Shown here one piece after another: positions 29,275-43,100 of a stretch of 64,000 nt of DNA. The DNA lies in the NCBI GenBank assembly GCA_963580455.1, contig OY756963.1, positions 26,183,555 to 26,247,554 of the forward strand, read 5' to 3'. The number at the start of each line of letters is the position of its first letter. Position 1 is the first letter of the stretch. The DNA comes from Euonymus europaeus (lineage: Eukaryota > Streptophyta > Magnoliopsida > Celastrales > Celastraceae). The notes beneath the pieces were generated by a model. It was not told the DNA's origin. It did no database searches and worked only from the letters and a program-made list of their open reading frames with translations. The translations under genes and the position numbers were made by a program.

Positions 29275-29625
29275 GATATTATTATAAAAAATTAGAATTT
29301 TATTATAAAATGTAAACATATGTTAAACATTAATAAAAAATAATTAGAGAAGTTGTATAGCAAAATATAATTTTTTTTCGTATTATTCAAAATGTTAGAA
29401 TTATTTTAATAAAATGTAAAAATACGTTGAACATTAATAACAAAATTTAGATAAATTGTATACAAAATATATAAATATTTTCATATTATTAGAAATGTTA
29501 GAATTTTTTTATAAAATGTAAAAAAATGTTAAATATTAATAATAAGAAAAGTTGTATAAAAAATATATAATATTTTAATATTATTAACAATGTTAAAATT
29601 TGTTGTATTTAAAATGTAAAGATTA
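29275..29625. repeat. ~100-bp tandem array, about 3.5 units
   Basis: Units begin TTATT(C/A)(A/G)AAATGTTAGAATT and continue through TAAAATGTAAA..TGTTGAACATTAATAA and TTGTATA.AAAATATA. Starts lie near 29278, 29382, 29486 and 29580. This array is different in sequence from the one at 28360-29100 and sits in the right half of the same long-TIR element. Confidence 0.7.
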
Positions 29626-29841
29626 TTTTTAAAAAATATATTTTTTATTAATTTGTATTAATACCCCTAAATGTAATTAGTCACAACATTTATACCAGCA
29701 TATATATTTTTCTCTGAAAAATTTAATCAAACACCCACAGCATTTATAACAACATATATATCAGCATTTCAAGCAACATAAATCAACAAACAAACATACT
29801 AAATTATATGATACTGTCAATATTATTTACCAAACATACCC

Positions 29842-30337
29842 ATAATACTAGGGAGTGTTTAGCAGAGGGACACGTTGAATAACTTCAAGCAGATAAAAAA
29901 AGTAGTTCGTGTAGTTTATTTATCTCCGAGCGCTCCACTACGCGTCATCTTTGGTTACATAAATAGAAATCTTGCATCCCTTCCTGTGCGACATATTTAC
30001 GTTGTGCCAATAAATCCCGAGACTTTCTGTTTGGACTGATTGGTGGGTACAAGAATTTCTATCATCTGGTATTTAAATCGAATCGTCTCGTTTTGATACG
30101 GGAATTCTGATCCGCACCATCATATAAGAAAAAAAAAATCCGTTTTTACGAATTTCTGCTTTTGGCTCATTGTCACTGCCCGGACACACGGGAGGGAAGA
30201 CCTTGAACTTCCATAGTTGGGAATTGGGAGGTTTCATAGTCCGAGTTCCCGAGAGGATATTGTGATTTCCTGGAAATGGGTTCCCGTGATTCTGATCGGA
30301 ATTGAAAACCAACGGAATTGCCTCTTCTGATTCAGGC
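29842..30337 (+). other. PIEZO promoter and 5' UTR
   Basis: Sequence between the long-TIR element and the PIEZO start codon. The last 250 bases are less AT-rich and likely 5' UTR. ORFs on the minus strand here (30073-30440) are short and unconvincing. Confidence 0.5.
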
Positions 30338-33300
30338 ATGGGGAATTTTTTTTTTGGCTTCGTGTTGCCATTGCTGCTTTTAACAGGTATTCCTGTCTCT
30401 GGATGTTTGTTTCTTTGCTTCTCTTCCGTTCGACGCGCATTTGATTTTGGACGTAGAGCTTTGGAGTTGCTTCGGTTCTAGTATAATTGGGATTATTGGT
30501 TTGGGGAAGTTAAAATATGGCAAGTTCACTTTCGAGGGTCATAGGGTTCTGTTGCTTTACAGTTGCACTGCATGTCGTTGCTACTAAGCTGGGTTTGAAA
30601 TATATTGCGCGAGTGAGGATGACTGGGATCTGTTCGTTCTTCTTTTTCACAAGTCTAGATCATAGACCATATGTTCTTTAAAAAATTAAAATTAGATTTA
30701 ATATTTTTTGTTTAGAGACAGAGAAGGTGGTAACAGATAAAAGGACTTTGGTTGCCTGGAACGGAAAATTTAGGAATTAGGCACATTACTTTTCAATAAC
30801 TTCGTAATATTTAGAAGGGATTAGTGAGGCTGTTGTAATTTTATGAACTTTTTTTTGCTTATTCTAGCACAAGGAGCTGCAGATGGAAACCCGTGAAGTT
30901 AGATTGTGTTACCAACTCTAGTATTGTGTTACTTGTGTCATTATGTACTCCTATATTGACATTGTTATGCGTATTTGAGTTATTTTTGTTATATATACCA
31001 GAATTTCCATTGAATTTTATTTACATGGTTTCTCTCTTTCTTACTGAGGTTATTACATGTTTGCCACTTGCGTGCAGCTTCTTTGACCAACTGGAGTTTG
31101 ATTTCTCTTGTTGACTTAATAGCCTTTCTTCTTGTTCTGTTTGACGCACAGAAAATAGGTGAGCATCTCCTGTGAATCAACAGTTTTGCTGTCAACTATT
31201 GTTGCTTTTCTCTAGTTTTGCTAAAAGACTCCTTTATGCTTGTATAACGTTTCTTATTTAATTATTCTCCTCTTGCTTTAGGGGTTTTGAATTTTTGGTA
31301 TAGTGCTTTACTTGGAGGCACCATCGTAAGAGAGACTGATGTGAGGAAAACTTATGTTAGCTGGAGTTCACAATTAATTGCATTGTCATGGTGTTTTCCC
31401 CCTTTTTGAATGCAATTTTTTTTATTATAGTTCCAAGATGGTGCAAAGAAGAATATAATGAGGCTAAGCAGGTGGTCTCAAGAAGGTTGCTACGAGTCCT
31501 GTAGGACCATAGTTTAATTGCTGCAATTATATTGCTTTTAAATCAGATAAGGAATGTTTGGCCCTTGATTGCTGGTATCATGTTGATTGGTTGGCATGAG
31601 AGACCCTTGAACAGCAAAAGATTATCTAGAAATACAAGCACCAAGGTGGTGCATCCAATGCACAATCAAAGAAGATTTAGGATTATTTACAAGATATTAG
31701 GTCCAAAACATCAAAGTGAACATTTTTATCTACACTAATACTACCATTAAACTAAGAACAAATGCCAAAAGCCATAGGTCTTTTAAGCTATAATAGATGA
31801 GGTTTCTTCCCCTCAAAAGCTCCAATCGATAAAATGGCTAAGGGAATCAGTCCAATGAGTTTTCTCCTCCTTTTTGCTCCTTTGTAGTATGTCCAAGCGT
31901 TGAGTTCTTCAATCACTGAAATTGATACTCTTCCATGAATTGAAATGCTTGTTTCTGAGCTCAGTTACCGAATCACAGCACAGAATTAACTCTCTAATTG
32001 GTTTTTTTCCCTATTCTTGTATAGATAGCATCTATTTTCCTTATTTGCACCTCTTTTCTGAAGATAGTCTGCTGCTAAAATCATTTTGCAAGCAGTTTCC
32101 CCTGTGAAGTAAGTTTACTGTGATGTGGACGTTGAAATCTGTATTTGTCTCCCTGGAAAATTGATCCTGACCCCATCTGTACATCAGTAAGTTTTAACTG
32201 GGCAAGGGACCTTAATATATATTGCACCTCTTCCAGAATTTTCTCCCTCTTTGATTTCTTAACTTGTGGGCAGAAAGCAATGAATCATAGCGAATGACAT
32301 TTTAGTAACTACAATTTTAGTGCATTATTATGCCATTGTTTATTATAAAATGGTATGCTTCATTACTGTTAAGTTTGGTTAATATCATGTGCATATTTGA
32401 TTATTATTTCATTTTCCATGCTGCCTCTTGTTGATTGAATGTTATATTTAACAAGAACCAGTGTTCATGTGGAACTAACAAGGAACTCTGGTTTTGTAGG
32501 ATTTCGTTTTCAAAGGCGATATTTATTACTGTGGCCTATTGTTGTGTTTTCACTGCTTGTCATTTTTTCTCAAGTGGTATACCTTATTTTATGGGTTATT
32601 AAGGGGAATCAATGGAGCATTGCAGATGCTTGGTGGGCGAAGCTTATTGGCTTCATGATGTAAGAATTAGTTTGCAATTATTGCAGCATTCTACTATCCC
32701 TTCATTTCATATCCGACAACTGATCCTTTTCCCCTCCAATGGCACGCTCTTTCAGAATCGAGTCCTGGAAATCTCCTGCAATCTTTTTTTTGGCTGCACA
32801 ACTTTTGGCAGTTTCTGCTGCTTTAATTGTTTTGTATGGAAAAAGGTTTGGCCCAGTTTCGTGGCAAGATTCATGCTGGGGTCATATATTGACGATTGCT
32901 GAACATTTAGGTTTGTAAGAGGTTTATCATAAATAGTTTTATTTTTCACTAGTATTTTCATTGGTTTTTTTTTTTATTTTTTTTTATTGAAATCCTATGT
33001 GCATAGTGCATACTTTACTATTTCCCTTTACTCCCAAATTCGTGTTAAAATACACATCCTGAATGCCTTAACAGCTTAACTAGGACTTCGATTGTGCGTC
33101 TGAACATGGTTTTCAAAGGAGATAGCCTAGAGTTGCTATTCTTTTCCTTTTGTTCCCATAAATTAACTACTAGCAAGTATCCTGTTACCTTTTACTCCTT
33201 TTCATTTGACATGCTAGTGAATTTATTGTTCTGGGTTAAGACTAGTTTGTTTAGTAGTGCTATTTGGGTTGTTTGGGCTAACATAATTTATCTGGCAGCA

Positions 33301-33817
33301 TATGAACTAATCTGAAGAGCTACTATTTCTTTATTTGTGTAGACTGTAGACAATAAGGATTGACATCTTTCGTTAGTGTTTGATAAATGTTGCATGAATA
33401 GGTTGTATCTTAATCCTTAATTCATGCTGAAAACAAACCATTAAGGACATGTTGACTGGGCATGTTCTGGAAGTTCATCAATTACACTCCGAGAGTTATT
33501 GCAGGCAGTTTAGATTTCTCTTTGTTGGAAATATCTTCCCATTAATTACTTCTTTTACAATTGGGCATATAAATTTTTATGGGTAGACCCTGCTTTTATT
33601 TGAAAGGAAACTATTTATAATTCTTATGTAGAAAGTAAATATAATTATGTGAACTAGTGTACATGTTATGCCAGCTCTACGTTATTTCTGTGAGTTGTGT
33701 ATTGGGGGATCTTGTAATTTATTATGGATGAGCTTGTTTTAGTAGCTACACTATTCTCTCTTGGTGGGTTTCAAATACAGATTTTTTTTTAAAGTCTATG
33801 AGTGAAATTTACTTGCT

Positions 33818-33866
<49 letters not shown>

Positions 33867-34147
33867 GTTATCGCTGTCCAGTTCATAAAAGTTGGGAAAT
33901 GCACATCAAATGATCCTTGTTTTTGTGTTTGTTCAACTGAAAATACTGTATATTAATTGGATTTATATCTCTGTTTTGGTACAAGATAGGATCTCGGCTT
34001 AGGATTGCTTCCTGCCTGGTTTTGCCAGCTGTTCAATTGGTTGTGGGGATAAGCCATCCTTCATGGGTTTCTCTACCATTTTTTATTGGGAGTTGTGTAG
34101 GTCTTGTAGACTGGTCTATGACAAGCAATTTCCTTGGACTTTTCAGG

Positions 34148-34186
<39 letters not shown>

Positions 34187-37100
34187 AACACACACACTCC
34201 CCCACACAGAAATACGCCTGCAACATGCTCACTTCTTTTACTAGTTGTAACCTTTAGCTTATTCTGTTCATTTGAAGGTGGTGGAGACCTCTTCAGCTGT
34301 ATGCAGGTTTCAAAGTTGTGCTGCTCTATGTCTATCAGTTTCCAGTAGAGTTCCCAAGTATTTTTCAGTGGATAGCCGATTTTATTGGTCTATTCAAAAT
34401 ATCTGCCAAATCAGAGTGGCCCGAAATCTGTTCTGGTGTCTCTCTTGTACTTTTCTATATCATGGTAGGTATCTATTGCACAATAATAAATCAGACACTG
34501 TTTAGATTTAGTGGCAGCAATACTCCCCAAAAGTAAATAAGTCTGAATTTCTTTTATCTAGAATATGGGACCTTTCCCCAGATCTCATAGTGGTAAAATG
34601 GATAAATGAATGACCACCTATAATTGACTGTGTTTTATAATTCATTTTTTCTCTGCTTAGTCCCAACCAGTTAGCATGCGTGTGATCAGTTATTCCTTGT
34701 GATAAATGCATATAAATCAGGTATGCATAAATAGGCAAAAAAAGGTGCGGATAGGGTCACCAAGAATGGCCTTACGTAATGTGCAACTGCTGCTTATGAA
34801 AGGGAGATTTTTTTTTCTCCTTTGTCTTTCAATTGGACCTTTTCTTTCTCTTAAGCTGCGTGGATGTTAATGATGCTATTATGTCTTATGTTACAGTTTT
34901 GGGCAAACTTTGTTGTATGTTGAATTGTTGATATTTCAGTTTTAGAATCATGATATTGTCTTTTGGCCCTTTTTCTTTTGTGGGTGAAAGTCCATCGTAT
35001 TTTATTGGCCAAACAATGCCACTGGTCCTTTAATATGATCAATGGGAGCTCATTTAGTTTGTCAATTTTGAGTTCTTGTAAGAGTTGACAACTTTCTTTG
35101 ATGCTGTAATTGTCTTCTTGACGACCATACATGCCCCTTATCTCACAACTCACAAAACCCAAACACCCCTCGCCCATCCCCACCGCTTCAAGAGGTTAAG
35201 ATATTAAGTACTCCCAGGGACAAGATTCTTGCAGGGGACAAAATGTACACAACCTTTCACACGCGCATTGCTTAAAGGCTGTTTCTAGGATTTGAACTTG
35301 TGCTTACTAGGTAGCGGTGAACCATCAGTATGACTAGGCCAAGTTTTATCCTTGGAATTATTTAACGATTCACTTGAATTAAATGATTGGTTAGTTGCTG
35401 TCAGGAAGTCACTGCTCTGGCAAAAGAGGAGCAAAGAAAAGTTAAGGTTTTTCAGGCTTGCAGTTGCGTCTGAAAGAATGAAATTAGGCCACAATTAACT
35501 ATCTGAAAGTTATTGTATGCATAATGCTCTTTTGTTGAAACATCATCCATAATGTGCACTGCTCTTTTGTTTACTTGCTTAACCTTTTTTTTCTTCCTCA
35601 ATTATATTTAAATAAACCTGCTCTGCCTTTACATGTAGCTATCGTATGTCAAGTGTGATTTGGAAGAAATGGATTCCATCATGTCCATGGGAGAACGTAG
35701 CTTGACAGAGCATTTACTTCCCTTGAAACGTTCGTTCTTTGTTCGTGAGTCGAGGTACAATTTGACTTCTACTTCTTCTTGTTCCCCCGCGCCGACCCCC
35801 ACCCCCAATCTTCCTCTTCTTTCCCAAGGATCATCTTTTTGACTGTTAGATTTTTTTTTTTCATTTTATATACTGAAAAAGTCCATGTCCTTCTTGGAAC
35901 GGTTTTTTGGGTAAGCAATGATGCATTAAAAATTGCCAGCGTTGCTACTCTTGTGGGCAAACCAGACATGTGATACCCTTTCGACTGGAGAACAATAGCA
36001 GATCTGGAATACCTTGCTATAAATATCCAAAAGACTAGAAAAATTCAAGAATATAATGTCAATAATTTTCAAAGGGACAACTATTTGGAAGGCGATAGCA
36101 AGTAGAGAGGCTCTTAGGAGTTCAATATCTCAAATGACAAGACCATCCCTCTGGTGATGAAAATTTCACCTTTTGTAGACATTAGGACATCGCCCCTGTA
36201 TTAATCTAGAATAGATTTAAGGAATCTTCGTACATGTGGTTTGTGATGGGCTTGAATTACAACTCAGGGATCCGGAATTTGTTGAGAGAGAGTGCGTTGT
36301 TCGAATCCGCATTATCTGTGGATTCTAATTGGCATTCATTTAGCCAATCAAAAATTGTTTGTGATTAGGACTCTTATGATGAGCCTTATCGATGAAAAAT
36401 AATTGGGAAAGGTTTAAGGTTAGGATATGCCGTAAAACAAAAGATACGGTGGCTGTTAGAGTCGCATTAAATAGTAGCTTGACAATGACGTGCAGTAGCT
36501 GTAATTTCTAAAAAGAATTAAGAATGATGGAGAGAAGGTAAAAAGAAAGGAGAATACAACCGGCATGATATGGCTGCAATTAGTTGAGCCAAGGTTAGGT
36601 TTAAATTGAACATTACTTTTTAGCATGCAGAATCAAGCTTTATTAAATCGGTTAATCCTATCTCATGAGCCTACAACTCTAGTATTAGCTCACATGATTT
36701 TCAACTTTATTTTAAGGCCATTTATTGGACTTTACTGAGTTCTAAAGAACCTATGGTCTGTTTCGAAGCTTGCTAAGATAGATTACAAATAACATTCTAT
36801 CTACTTTCTGTTGTGGCATATAACCGTGATCTAAGTTCAACCAATCCGGTTGCCGCTTTGGAATCTTGCTGTATTTATTTTGGCAAAGTTAAAACTTTCT
36901 TACCTTGGGCCTCATAAGATATGGCAAGATTGTTAGATCCAAAGAAGCTACCATATCCCGTCTAAGTTGGCTGAGCCTCTTTCTGGAATGTTATTGTTGT
37001 GTATGGTAATTTTTATTTGGGGTAGATCAGGTTATAGGTGATATGGTTTAAAAAAACTTTTTTGCTGATTGTTTTCAAGACTTCAATTGTGTATTTTGTG

Positions 37101-40100
37101 CAGATCTGGTGTGAGACACACTAATGTTCTACTTAGGGGAGCTGTGTTTAGGACTTTCAGCATCAACTTTTTCACGTATGGGTTTCCAGTACGTATTGCA
37201 ACCTACATGTTCTGAATTGTATTCTGTTCTATTTTCCATTAAACTAAATGCAAATCATTATATAAACAACACCCATGATGCCATGTGATAATAGATAAGA
37301 GAGAACGTTGGGGAATTTACGTGGCACTACTTACATAAATTTTGAATCGTGAAGGCAGCTCGACTTCTGAATATTGTTCTCAAATAAATAATGAATTGAT
37401 AATATTTTTTTGTAACGTGGCTTTGGCTCCACTTAAATCGCTAGGTACTTGTCACCACACTTTCCCGGTTTCCCCAAAATTTTCACAACATTTAAGTTGT
37501 TTAAATTACAGGAAGGTCTATTGCAATGAAGCAACTAAAGGAAAATATAATAAGAAAAATGACAGCTTTGAAGGAACTCCCTACTATGAGAGACCACAAA
37601 TAAAATTGGAGACTGATAACCATGAAACTAAAGTAGGGTGATTCTGGATGTTCAGAGTTAAACTCACTGATGGACAGGTCCCTGTGGGAAAGGTCTGAAG
37701 CCAATCTCAGGGAACAGTGCTTCATAGGTTCTGGTAGTTCACATCTTCATAAACATGCCTAGTTCACCGAGTCTCTTCGAGCTCATCCACATTGGTATGC
37801 CTTTTGTGCAGGTCGCAACTTACCTGGCAAAGAATTTTGCTGCCCTAGGACTGTTATAGTGATGGCCACTGTCCCCGTCATCAGGTGACCAACTTCCTTG
37901 ACCATCTGACCCTAGGCAGGCTTGATCCCCCAGCCATAGATCACCTCAAAAGCACTTCTGTTTTGCTCTAACCAAAGGTTCAATACAGTTGCAAACTAGT
38001 GCAACTCTCCAACCGGCACTGTTCTTCATTCTTCATATTGGCCACATTCTGAGTCGCCAGCCTGGAATGCATAGTAATTAATGGCTCGCCGATCCATCCT
38101 AGGACTGAAAGGAGAAGACACCACTTCTCAATAGAAATCAACTGTGTGATAGAAAGGATCCACTGCCTTTGTCTCTTCAAATTGTTATTACCAACTAATG
38201 ACAAACTCCTTGACTAAATTTTAGGTGGTAAGACTTCTGAAAAGGGCTTTCTTTATATACGGATGAAGAAAACTTATTTGGAACAGGAATTCTCTGAAAA
38301 CAACACCGCAATAGAGAATGAATCTGCAATGTTGTCAAGCTGCTGGTGGAGGTTTTAACCCCATTCTTCCTGATGGTTGAAAAACCACAAACATAAACAT
38401 TTTAGGTGGTTTGACTTCAGAAAAGGATAGTTTTTATAGGGAGAAAGAAAAATTAGTTCAGGCAGGAATTTCTGAAAGTACTGCAAGAGAAAGAATGAAT
38501 CTGAATTATTGTCAAGATTTTTGTAAAGGATTTAACCTCATTCTTCCTTCTGGTTGGAAAACCCTAAACATGATCTATCTTTCCTAAGATAAACTACTTT
38601 TTTTCGATTTGTTTGAGTCTATACTTGATTGTTTGAATGAAAAAATTTATTGTTGGGTTTGACAGGTCTCCTTGTTTGCTCTTTCTCTTTGGAGTTTCCA
38701 TTTTGCAAGCATATGTGCATTTGGATTACTTATATATGTTGGCTACATTCTTTATGCCTTCCCTTCCTTGTTCCATTTGCACCGATTGAATGGGCTGCTC
38801 CTTGTCTTCATTCTCTTGTGGGCTGTCAGCACATATATTTTCAATGTTGCTTTTGCGTTCTTGAATTTGAAGCTTGGGAAGGTATCATTTAACTTATCCT
38901 GCTTGAAATTCTATGCCTGTTGTTCTGGGTATAACCGTATAAGTTAAACAGCTGAAGGTTATTTTTGGGACACTATGTACAGGACATGGGCATATGGGAG
39001 ATGGTTGGGTTATGGCATTATCCAATACCTGGGTTCTTTTTGCTTGCACAATTTTGTCTTGGCATTTTGGTTGCGTTGGGTAATCTTGTAAACAACTCTG
39101 TTTTCCTCTACTTGTCTGATGAGGGTGGTCGATCTTCAAATGAAAATTCTGCAGTAGAAGGTAGTGAGACATAACCTTTCAACATGATTTTTCTGTTTTT
39201 TTACGTTTGATTTCTTGATTGCTATGAGTGTAGATTGAGTTGCCTGTGTGATTTGTCACTTTAATAATATCAAAATTCATTTTGATGCTTTTTGGAGTCC
39301 TGTTTGTGATGTAGATATTCTTCTCCTCAGCATCAACATGAAAGCCCTTGTCCTAAACAGTTAAGGTTGGGAATTCTTGAATGAGAAAAAAAGGGAAACA
39401 ACTCCCATGCACAAGATTTCACAGTGGGCAGGGTCAGGGACATGTAGGATGTATGCAGAGTTTACCTGTACATAATATATGGAGGTTGTTTTCAAGAATT
39501 GAACATGTGATCTCTGGTTTGCAACCCCGCAACTCTACCGCTAAGCCATATTTTCGCTTGTATAAGGTTCCCGCAATATAATATGTGGAGAAACTGTTTT
39601 ATTGAATTAAACATTTGGCCTCTAGGTTATACTCCTACAACTCTACCAATGGGCCGCATTGGACGTCTTTGGGAATAATGTACTTAAATCCATAAGAAAA
39701 AAACATTTTGAATCCACTAGATTTCCTTTTTGCCATTTGCTCCTATAGAGCTATAATCTCCAGTAATTCTATAGTGCCTAATCCTTTCTTATTACTTCTA
39801 TTCATGTCTTTTCCATCACCTCCTTTTACAAACTCCTTCTTGAGTTTTTTCAATTATTTCTTACCTCGACATCTATTTATCTATGTTTTACATGCTCATA
39901 AAATCTTAATTTTTTTTTCCCGTAACTTGAAATGACACTACTCCTATCTCAGATCTAAATAGTCTTATTTCTTATCTTGTGCTTCTGCTTGTGTTGCCGC
40001 ATATCCGAATGCAACATTCGAATTTCTGCTACATTCATTCTTTGTTTCACATAAAGAGTAAATAGATATTTTCGTAGATTGTTTGGTTTGAAAAATACTG

Positions 40101-43100
40101 TAGTGGGATGATTCACCTACCAATTATACTTTCTTATTTCTGTTTCTTATTGATTTGTTGTGCTGTACTTCCATCTACCTAGTAGTGGCTTATTGTGTTC
40201 TCAATTACAGTTGAAGAAGAGACCAAGGTGCTGATTGTGGCAACAATTGCTTGGGGTCTGCGCAAATGTTCTCGTGCTATTATGCTGGCTTTGATATTTC
40301 TTATTGCCATGAAACCTGGTTTCATCCACGCCATATACTGTATGTTTACCAAACCAAAATTTATCTCAATGCATGAAAATAATATTTTAGAATCATTTCT
40401 CTCCTCAAGTAATCTTTAATTTAAATGATGTAAAGTTAGAATGTGACTTAACTTTCTGGTAGCATGCTAATTGTGTTTATATTTTGGCCTGTCTCAGTGA
40501 TATTCTTTTTGATCTATCTTCTGAGCCATCACATCAGCAGGAAGATACGACAGTCCCTGATTCTTTTATGCGAAGCTCACTTTGCATTATCTTACATTCT
40601 TAAGATTGGTTTAATATCGAATGCTTTAGAGCGCAAAGGCTCTTTAAGTAAGGAAATTCTATTGCAATTAGGTATGGATTATTGGATTATTACTTTATGT
40701 GGAATAGTTATGGATTATAGTTGATTATCTATTCTCAGGGTCTAAGCCTGAGTAGGGAAACAACGATAATAATAATCGTAATTCTTTTGTGAAATGGTGC
40801 AGGTCTCGAATATGACAGCTCCTGGGCTTTCTTGGAAATAGCTTTACTTGCTTGCTTCTGTGCGATTCATAACCGTGGTTTTGAAATGTTATTCTCATTC
40901 TCAGCAATTGTCCAGCATACCCCAAGTCCACCCATTGGATTTAGCATCTTGAAAGCTGGTCTGAATAAATCAGTTCTCTTGTCTGTGTATGCGTCCCCAA
41001 CCACCAAGTACAACCATCATAGTCCTTCTTATGGTATGTACTGATCAACAATTCAGGTAGAAAAAGATAAAAGTTTACATTGGCAACCAAGGTGTCATGG
41101 ATAAGTGTGCAATTTTTGTTATCATTGTTGAAACAAGGGTAGAAAACAGCTGTTTCTAGTAAACCTGTGGGTCTGGTCATTGTTGAACCAACTATCCAAT
41201 TAAATAAGTAAATATAAACCATCTACTGAGATATTCTCTTGTTAAACCAGTGCCTAGACCCCTTTTTCATTTGTGTATTTTATTCTGTATCTTTAGATGA
41301 TAGTACTGCATATTGTAATTGCAATTGCAATTGCTACATTGTTGATTTTATTGCTACGCTGCTGTTAGCATTCTACACTCATTTTTTATCCATACATTCA
41401 GAGAGGATAGCATCGTTTCTCAGTGCAGTTGGACAGAAGTTTCTATCAGTGTATCGATCATGTGGAACCTACATTGCTTTCTTGACGATTCTCCTCACAG
41501 TGTACCTGGTCACTCCCAATTATATATCTTTTGGGTATCTTTTCCTTCTCCTTGTCTGGATCACTGGAAGACAACTTGTTGAGAAAACGAAAAGGCGTTT
41601 ATGGTTTCCTCTAAAAGCATATGCAATAACAGTGTTTATCTTCATCTATAGCTTGAGCAGCTTCCCCATCTTTCGGATATGGATATCTAGGTTTATAGAC
41701 CTATTTTTTTACTTGGGTTACAATTCAGAAGCTTCGTTGTTGGAAAATGTTTGGGAATCTCTTGCTGTCTTGGTTGTGATGCAACTTTTTAGCTATGAAA
41801 GGAGACAGAGCAGGTTTACAATATTGCAGGATTCAGATCTGCTGGATTCTGGAGTTGTTGGATTTATTAAACGGATTCTAATATGGCATAGTCAGAAGAT
41901 CCTGCTTATTGCACTATTCTATGCTGCTTTGTCTCCAATTAGTGCTTTTGGTTTTCTGTTCTTGCTTGGCCTGGTCATATGTTCAACTTTACCCAAATCT
42001 TCTCAGATCCCATCCAAATCATTCTTAATGTACACAGCATTTCTAGTGACGACTGAGTATCTTTATCAGATTTGGGGCAAGCAGGCTGATATGTTTCCTG
42101 GACAAAGGAATTTTGATTTGGCCCTGTTTTTGGGTTTCCAAGTGTATGAGCCAGGCTTCTGGGGTTTAGAGTCTGGCTTGAGGGGAAAAGTGCTTGTGAT
42201 TGCTGCCTGTAGCCTCCAGTACAATGTCTTCCATTGGTTTGAGAAGATGCCGTGTAGTACTCTAAACAAAGGAAAGTGGGAAGAACCTTGTCCATTGTTT
42301 GTCTCTGCAGAAGATGACTCCACAGATATCTCAACCTGCAATGGGGAAGATACGCCATCACTAGATTCTAGTTCACAATCTGTTAAACGAGAGGGTGTGA
42401 TGGAAAATTCATGGCTATTGCTTAGCTCTGGTCAGTCACAAGCACCTCTTCCCGTCTCCTCGAAATCAGGAGCCTCTGAGGGTAGTAGCTCAGGAGAATT
42501 TTCGCTCGATCATATATGGGGGAGCACAAAGGAGAGTCATAAGTGGAACAAGAAACGTATTCTTTCACTGAGAAGTGAGAGATTTGACATGCAGAAATCT
42601 CTTTTAAAAGTGTATCTGAAGTTCTGGATTGAGAATTCATTTAACCTCTTTGGCCTTGAGATAAACATGATAGCACTGCTTTTTGCTAGTTTTTCTTTGT
42701 TAAATGCTCTTTCCTTGCTATATATTGCATTGCTTGCTGCTTGTATTATCTTGGATCGGCGCATCTTACGTAAGTTATGGCCTATATTTGTCTTCTTGTT
42801 TGCTGCCATTCTCATGCTTGAATACTTTGCAATCTGGAATACTATGTTTCTTTCAAATGGTCGTATTCCAAGTGAGGCTAACGTACAATGCCATGATTGC
42901 TGGAGAATCTCAGCTCTCTATTTCAATTATTGCAAGAATTGTTGGCTAGGTAATACTCTCTTAAACTTATTATACTCATTCCTCAATTGGCTGCATACTC
43001 ATCCAAGATAATATTATTTTGCAAGAATTGTTGGCTTGGCAGTAATCTCTTTTTTATTTCAAACTTGATGCCTTTGTTTTTCTTACTTTTATATGTTTGA

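Larger units (their letters stand above)
28188..29841. mobile_element. 1.65-kb long-TIR element with internal AT-rich arrays
   Basis: The left end reads GGGTGTGTTTGGTAAACAAT, and the right end on the minus strand GGGTATGTTTGGTAAATAAT. The inverted similarity continues through CATATAATTTAG and GCTGTTTGAAATGCTGTG-like blocks for roughly 180 bp. Between the ends lie two tandem arrays (separate entries) and no transposase. The structure is that of a non-autonomous DNA transposon. The GGG-TGTTTGG termini recall PIF/Harbinger or hAT elements, but flanking bases do not give a convincing target duplication, so I leave the superfamily open. Confidence 0.6.

Noticed and set aside
36000..37080. Possible transposon in PIEZO intron 7
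   Set aside because: The intron is long, and one phrase (GTTCGAATCCGC) resembles a box B, but no box A, tail or inverted ends could be placed.
39488..39550. tRNA-like sequence with box A and box B on the minus strand
   Set aside because: Followed by the Au SINE body and T tail, and it cannot form a good cloverleaf. Treated as a SINE head and not a tRNA gene. The same applies at 52720-52775.
41975..42361. 128-codon minus-strand ORF inside PIEZO exon 14
   Set aside because: It is the complement of conserved PIEZO coding sequence. Several similar shadows occur in exons 14 and 15, the GATL gene and the BSD gene.
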